A DNA stretch of 25,302 nucleotides from Faecalicoccus sp. (GTDB lineage: Bacteria; Bacillota_I; Bacilli_A; Erysipelotrichales; Erysipelotrichaceae), in assembly GCA_017941505.1 (NCBI GenBank), contig JAGAWH010000208.1, positions 1 to 25,302 on the forward strand. Reading direction: 5' to 3'. Position numbers and translations under genes: made by a program. The notes below the pieces were generated by a model. The model saw only the letters and a list, made by a program, of their open reading frames with translations, made no database searches and had not been told where the DNA came from. Below, in pieces: positions 23,381-25,302 of this stretch. Positions within the stretch are counted from its first letter, which is position 1. Each line of letters starts with the position of its first letter.

Positions 23381-25302
23381 ATTCTACCATTTTAATTTTT
23401 TTGAGTTTTCCATGCATAATGCCATTGATGATAAAAGAGAAGCCCATCGTCATCGCAAAGCTCAGTATATAGGATGTTGGAAGAATGGTTCTTCCAAACA
23501 TAACTTCATCCATTTCTGCCAAATTCATGATGATATGGTGTAGATAAATTCCAATCACCAGTCCAATGCAGGCACCGATCATCGTTAATAGGATACTTTC
23601 ACGATTCACATAGGCATCGACTTCTTTTGGCGTAAAGCCGAGAACCTTGATGGTCGCAATTTCTCTTACGCGTTCGGAAATATTCACATTGCTGAGGTTA
23701 TACAGTACTACGAAAGCTAACAGAGCTGCCGAAATAACCAATACCACGACAATGATGGATATTCTTGAAATCAAATCCGTAAAGTTTTTCTGCAAAGAAG
23801 AATAGAAGGTTACCCCATTCACATCCTTTAAGTCCATAATTTCATTACCCAATTCATTTTCATAATCAGAATTCTGGTCATCCGTTCGGATCTGGTAGCT
23901 TGTGGTTGTCTTGGCAGCTGTAAGCCAGGTGTTATACAAGCTTTCTGTGACATAAATATGATGGCCTACATAATTTTCGTAGATAGCTCCTATTTTTGCC
24001 GTGATTTCTCTATCATCCGCATCCTTAAAGGTAATCGTATCACCAACCTTTTTCTCCAGCTGGGTAGCTGCTTTTTGTGAAATGATAATAGTTTGGTCAT
24101 CTAAATGTACTTCTTTTTTTGTCTTGGCATCGGATAGAGTAGTAAAGGTCTCAAATGTCTTTAAATCATCGATCACATGAACCGTAAAGCTCATATCCTT
24201 ATGATTGTGTTCAATGGTCGCCGAAAAATGTTTTTCCTTAAAGACACCGGTAACACCATCTAATTTAGATAAGGTATTTTCGGTATCCTTGTTCTCTTTT
24301 TCCATTGAAACTAAGGCATTGTAGTGATAAATATCTTCGTATTGCGCTCTGGCAATATCCGATATGCTGTCATTGATCCCAAAGCCGGCTACAAGCAGAG
24401 CTGAGCATCCGGCAATACCTACAATGGTCATAAAGAACCGCTTCTTATACCGGAAAATATTTCGTGCGGTGACTTTATGTAAAAAACTTAAATTAGACCA
24501 GAGCAGTGGTATTCTTTCCAAAAGAATCTTCTTTCCGGCTTTGGCAGCTTTCGGCCGCATGAGCTGGCTTGGAACATCCATAAGCGATGCATAAATGGAG
24601 CCGGCTGTGGCAAGTAATGTGATCCCAATCACAGAAAGGGAAGCCGTTAAGATCAAATCAATCGGGAAGCTGAAATAAATCTTTTCCAGATTGTACAACA
24701 TATTCCATGCCGTAAAGATGACATATGGGAATACCACCATTCCTACAGCGCATCCGATAATCGAGCCGATGACTCCGGCTGCCAGAGCATATAGTAAATA
24801 TTTAGCTGCAATTTGTCCTTTTGAATAACCAAGTGCTTTTAAGGTACCGATCTCCTGTCTTTGTTCATCGACCATTCTTGTCATAGTGGTCATACAGACT
24901 AAAGCGGCTACCAGAAAGAAGAAGACCGGGAAGACTTTCGCAATACCATCCATGCGGTCCGCACAGGCTTCATAATCACGATAGGAGTAATGCGAATCCC
25001 TATCCAGCACATACCATTGTCCTTCCAAATCATCAATTTCTTTCTGGGCGTCCTCTAACTGTTGACGTCCATCTTCTTTCTGTTTTTCAAATTCAGACAA
25101 GGCATCCTGATACTGCTTCTTAGAGCTTTCTAAAGTTTCAATCCCCGATTGCAGTTTAGCCAGACCATCTTCATATTGGGCTTGGGAATTGACAAGTGTT
25201 TGATATCCATCTTCGAGCTGTTTGGATGCATCCTCCAGCTGTTTAAGAGTTTCCTTTAATGTTTCCTTTTGGGCAATTCCTTCATTGATTTGATCCAGGG
25301 TA
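23361..25302 (-). CDS. ABC transporter permease, FtsX/MacB type with coiled coil; 5' end cut by window
   Basis: The frame is open to the window edge (25302) on the minus strand; the first in-frame start-like codon, TTG at 25100, lies mid coiled-coil, so the gene starts outside. About 647 residues are visible. A heptad-rich coiled coil (repeats of QLEDA, QLEDG, YEDGLAKL) continues to EIDDLEGQWYVLDRDSHYSYRDYEACADRM. A first FtsX-type membrane domain follows (VFPVFFFLVAALVCMTTMTRMVDEQRQEIGTLKALGYSKGQ), then an extracellular domain, and a second FtsX domain (ISAALLAFVVLYNLSNVNISERVREIATIKVLGFTPKEV) near the C-terminus. This is the large permease form with an extracytoplasmic coiled-coil insert found in Bacillota. 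The ATPase partner is not in view. Substrate unknown; lipid or peptide export is inference. Confidence 0.9.
   Translation of the reverse strand, partial: TLDQINEGIAQKETLKETLKQLEDASKQLEDGYQTLVNSQAQYEDGLAKLQSGIETLESSKKQYQDALSEFEKQKEDGRQQLEDAQKEIDDLEGQWYVLDRDSHYSYRDYEACADRMDGIAKVFPVFFFLVAALVCMTTMTRMVDEQRQEIGTLKALGYSKGQIAAKYLLYALAAGVIGSIIGCAVGMVVFPYVIFTAWNMLYNLEKIYFSFPIDLILTASLSVIGITLLATAGSIYASLMDVPSQLMRPKAAKAGKKILLERIPLLWSNLSFLHKVTARNIFRYKKRFFMTIVGIAGCSALLVAGFGINDSISDIARAQYEDIYHYNALVSMEKENKDTENTLSKLDGVTGVFKEKHFSATIEHNHKDMSFTVHVIDDLKTFETFTTLSDAKTKKEVHLDDQTIIISQKAATQLEKKVGDTITFKDADDREITAKIGAIYENYVGHHIYVTESLYNTWLTAAKTTTSYQIRTDDQNSDYENELGNEIMDLKDVNGVTFYSSLQKNFTDLISRISIIVVVLVISAALLAFVVLYNLSNVNISERVREIATIKVLGFTPKEVDAYVNRESILLTMIGACIGLVIGIYLHHIIMNLAEMDEVMFGRTILPTSYILSFAMTMGFSFIINGIMHGKLKKIKMVESLKAVE

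Overview
The window looks like a chromosomal segment of a low-to-moderate-GC Bacillota (Firmicutes). I lean towards a fermentative gut or oral lineage such as Erysipelotrichia, but that placement is inference. Supporting signs are strong AGGAGG-type ribosome binding sites, an LTA-synthase/MdoB-type enzyme, CcpA-type cre sites, a RelQ-type alarmone synthetase, a GPH sugar symporter beside a GH36 alpha-galactosidase, and a GH1 enzyme with the 6-phospho-sugar motif. Genes are densely packed, no intergenic gap exceeds 300 bases, and most convergent gene ends share a hairpin. I see no tRNA, rRNA, CRISPR array, insertion sequence or phage gene.

Layout. (1) 1-4003: a DUF4234-like membrane protein cut by the window edge, a zinc-ribbon protein with six GYF_2-like repeats around a very acidic linker, and an LTA synthase/MdoB-family phosphoglycerol transferase with its own promoter. 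(2) 4140-6657: pfkA and pyk, each with its own terminator. The pyk promoter has a perfect-consensus cre directly upstream of the -35. (3) 6766-8727: a two-gene phosphorelay operon, an HPt protein followed by a histidine-kinase-like/receiver protein. Its phosphoacceptor His and ATP-binding boxes look lost while the receiver is intact. (4) 8757-10815, minus strand: a GT4 glycosyltransferase and relQ. (5) 10909-16723: a tetR-led alpha-galactoside operon (TetR, an orphan GT-B-like protein, MelB-type symporter, GH36). Its promoter carries a cre in the spacer and is flanked by two copies of one inverted repeat. (6) 16796-18758: a VanY-type carboxypeptidase, a DtxR/MntR regulator and a small lipoprotein. 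(7) 18855-21751: an unknown HTH protein converging on a gltA-marR-marR operon (minus strand), with a 32-bp perfect palindrome at the junction and an operator-like palindrome at the gltA promoter. (8) 21881-25302: a GH1 6-phospho-beta-glucosidase converging on an FtsX/MacB-type ABC permease that runs off the window end.

How they fit together. The theme is carbohydrate uptake and glycolysis under catabolite control (two cre sites, alpha-galactoside operon, phospho-beta-glucosidase, pfkA, pyk, citrate synthase), with envelope genes (LTA-type synthase, GT4, VanY, lipoprotein, ABC permease). The best candidates for undescribed biology are the HPt/pseudokinase-receiver pair, the orphan GT-B-like protein in the alpha-galactoside operon, and the GYF_2-repeat protein.
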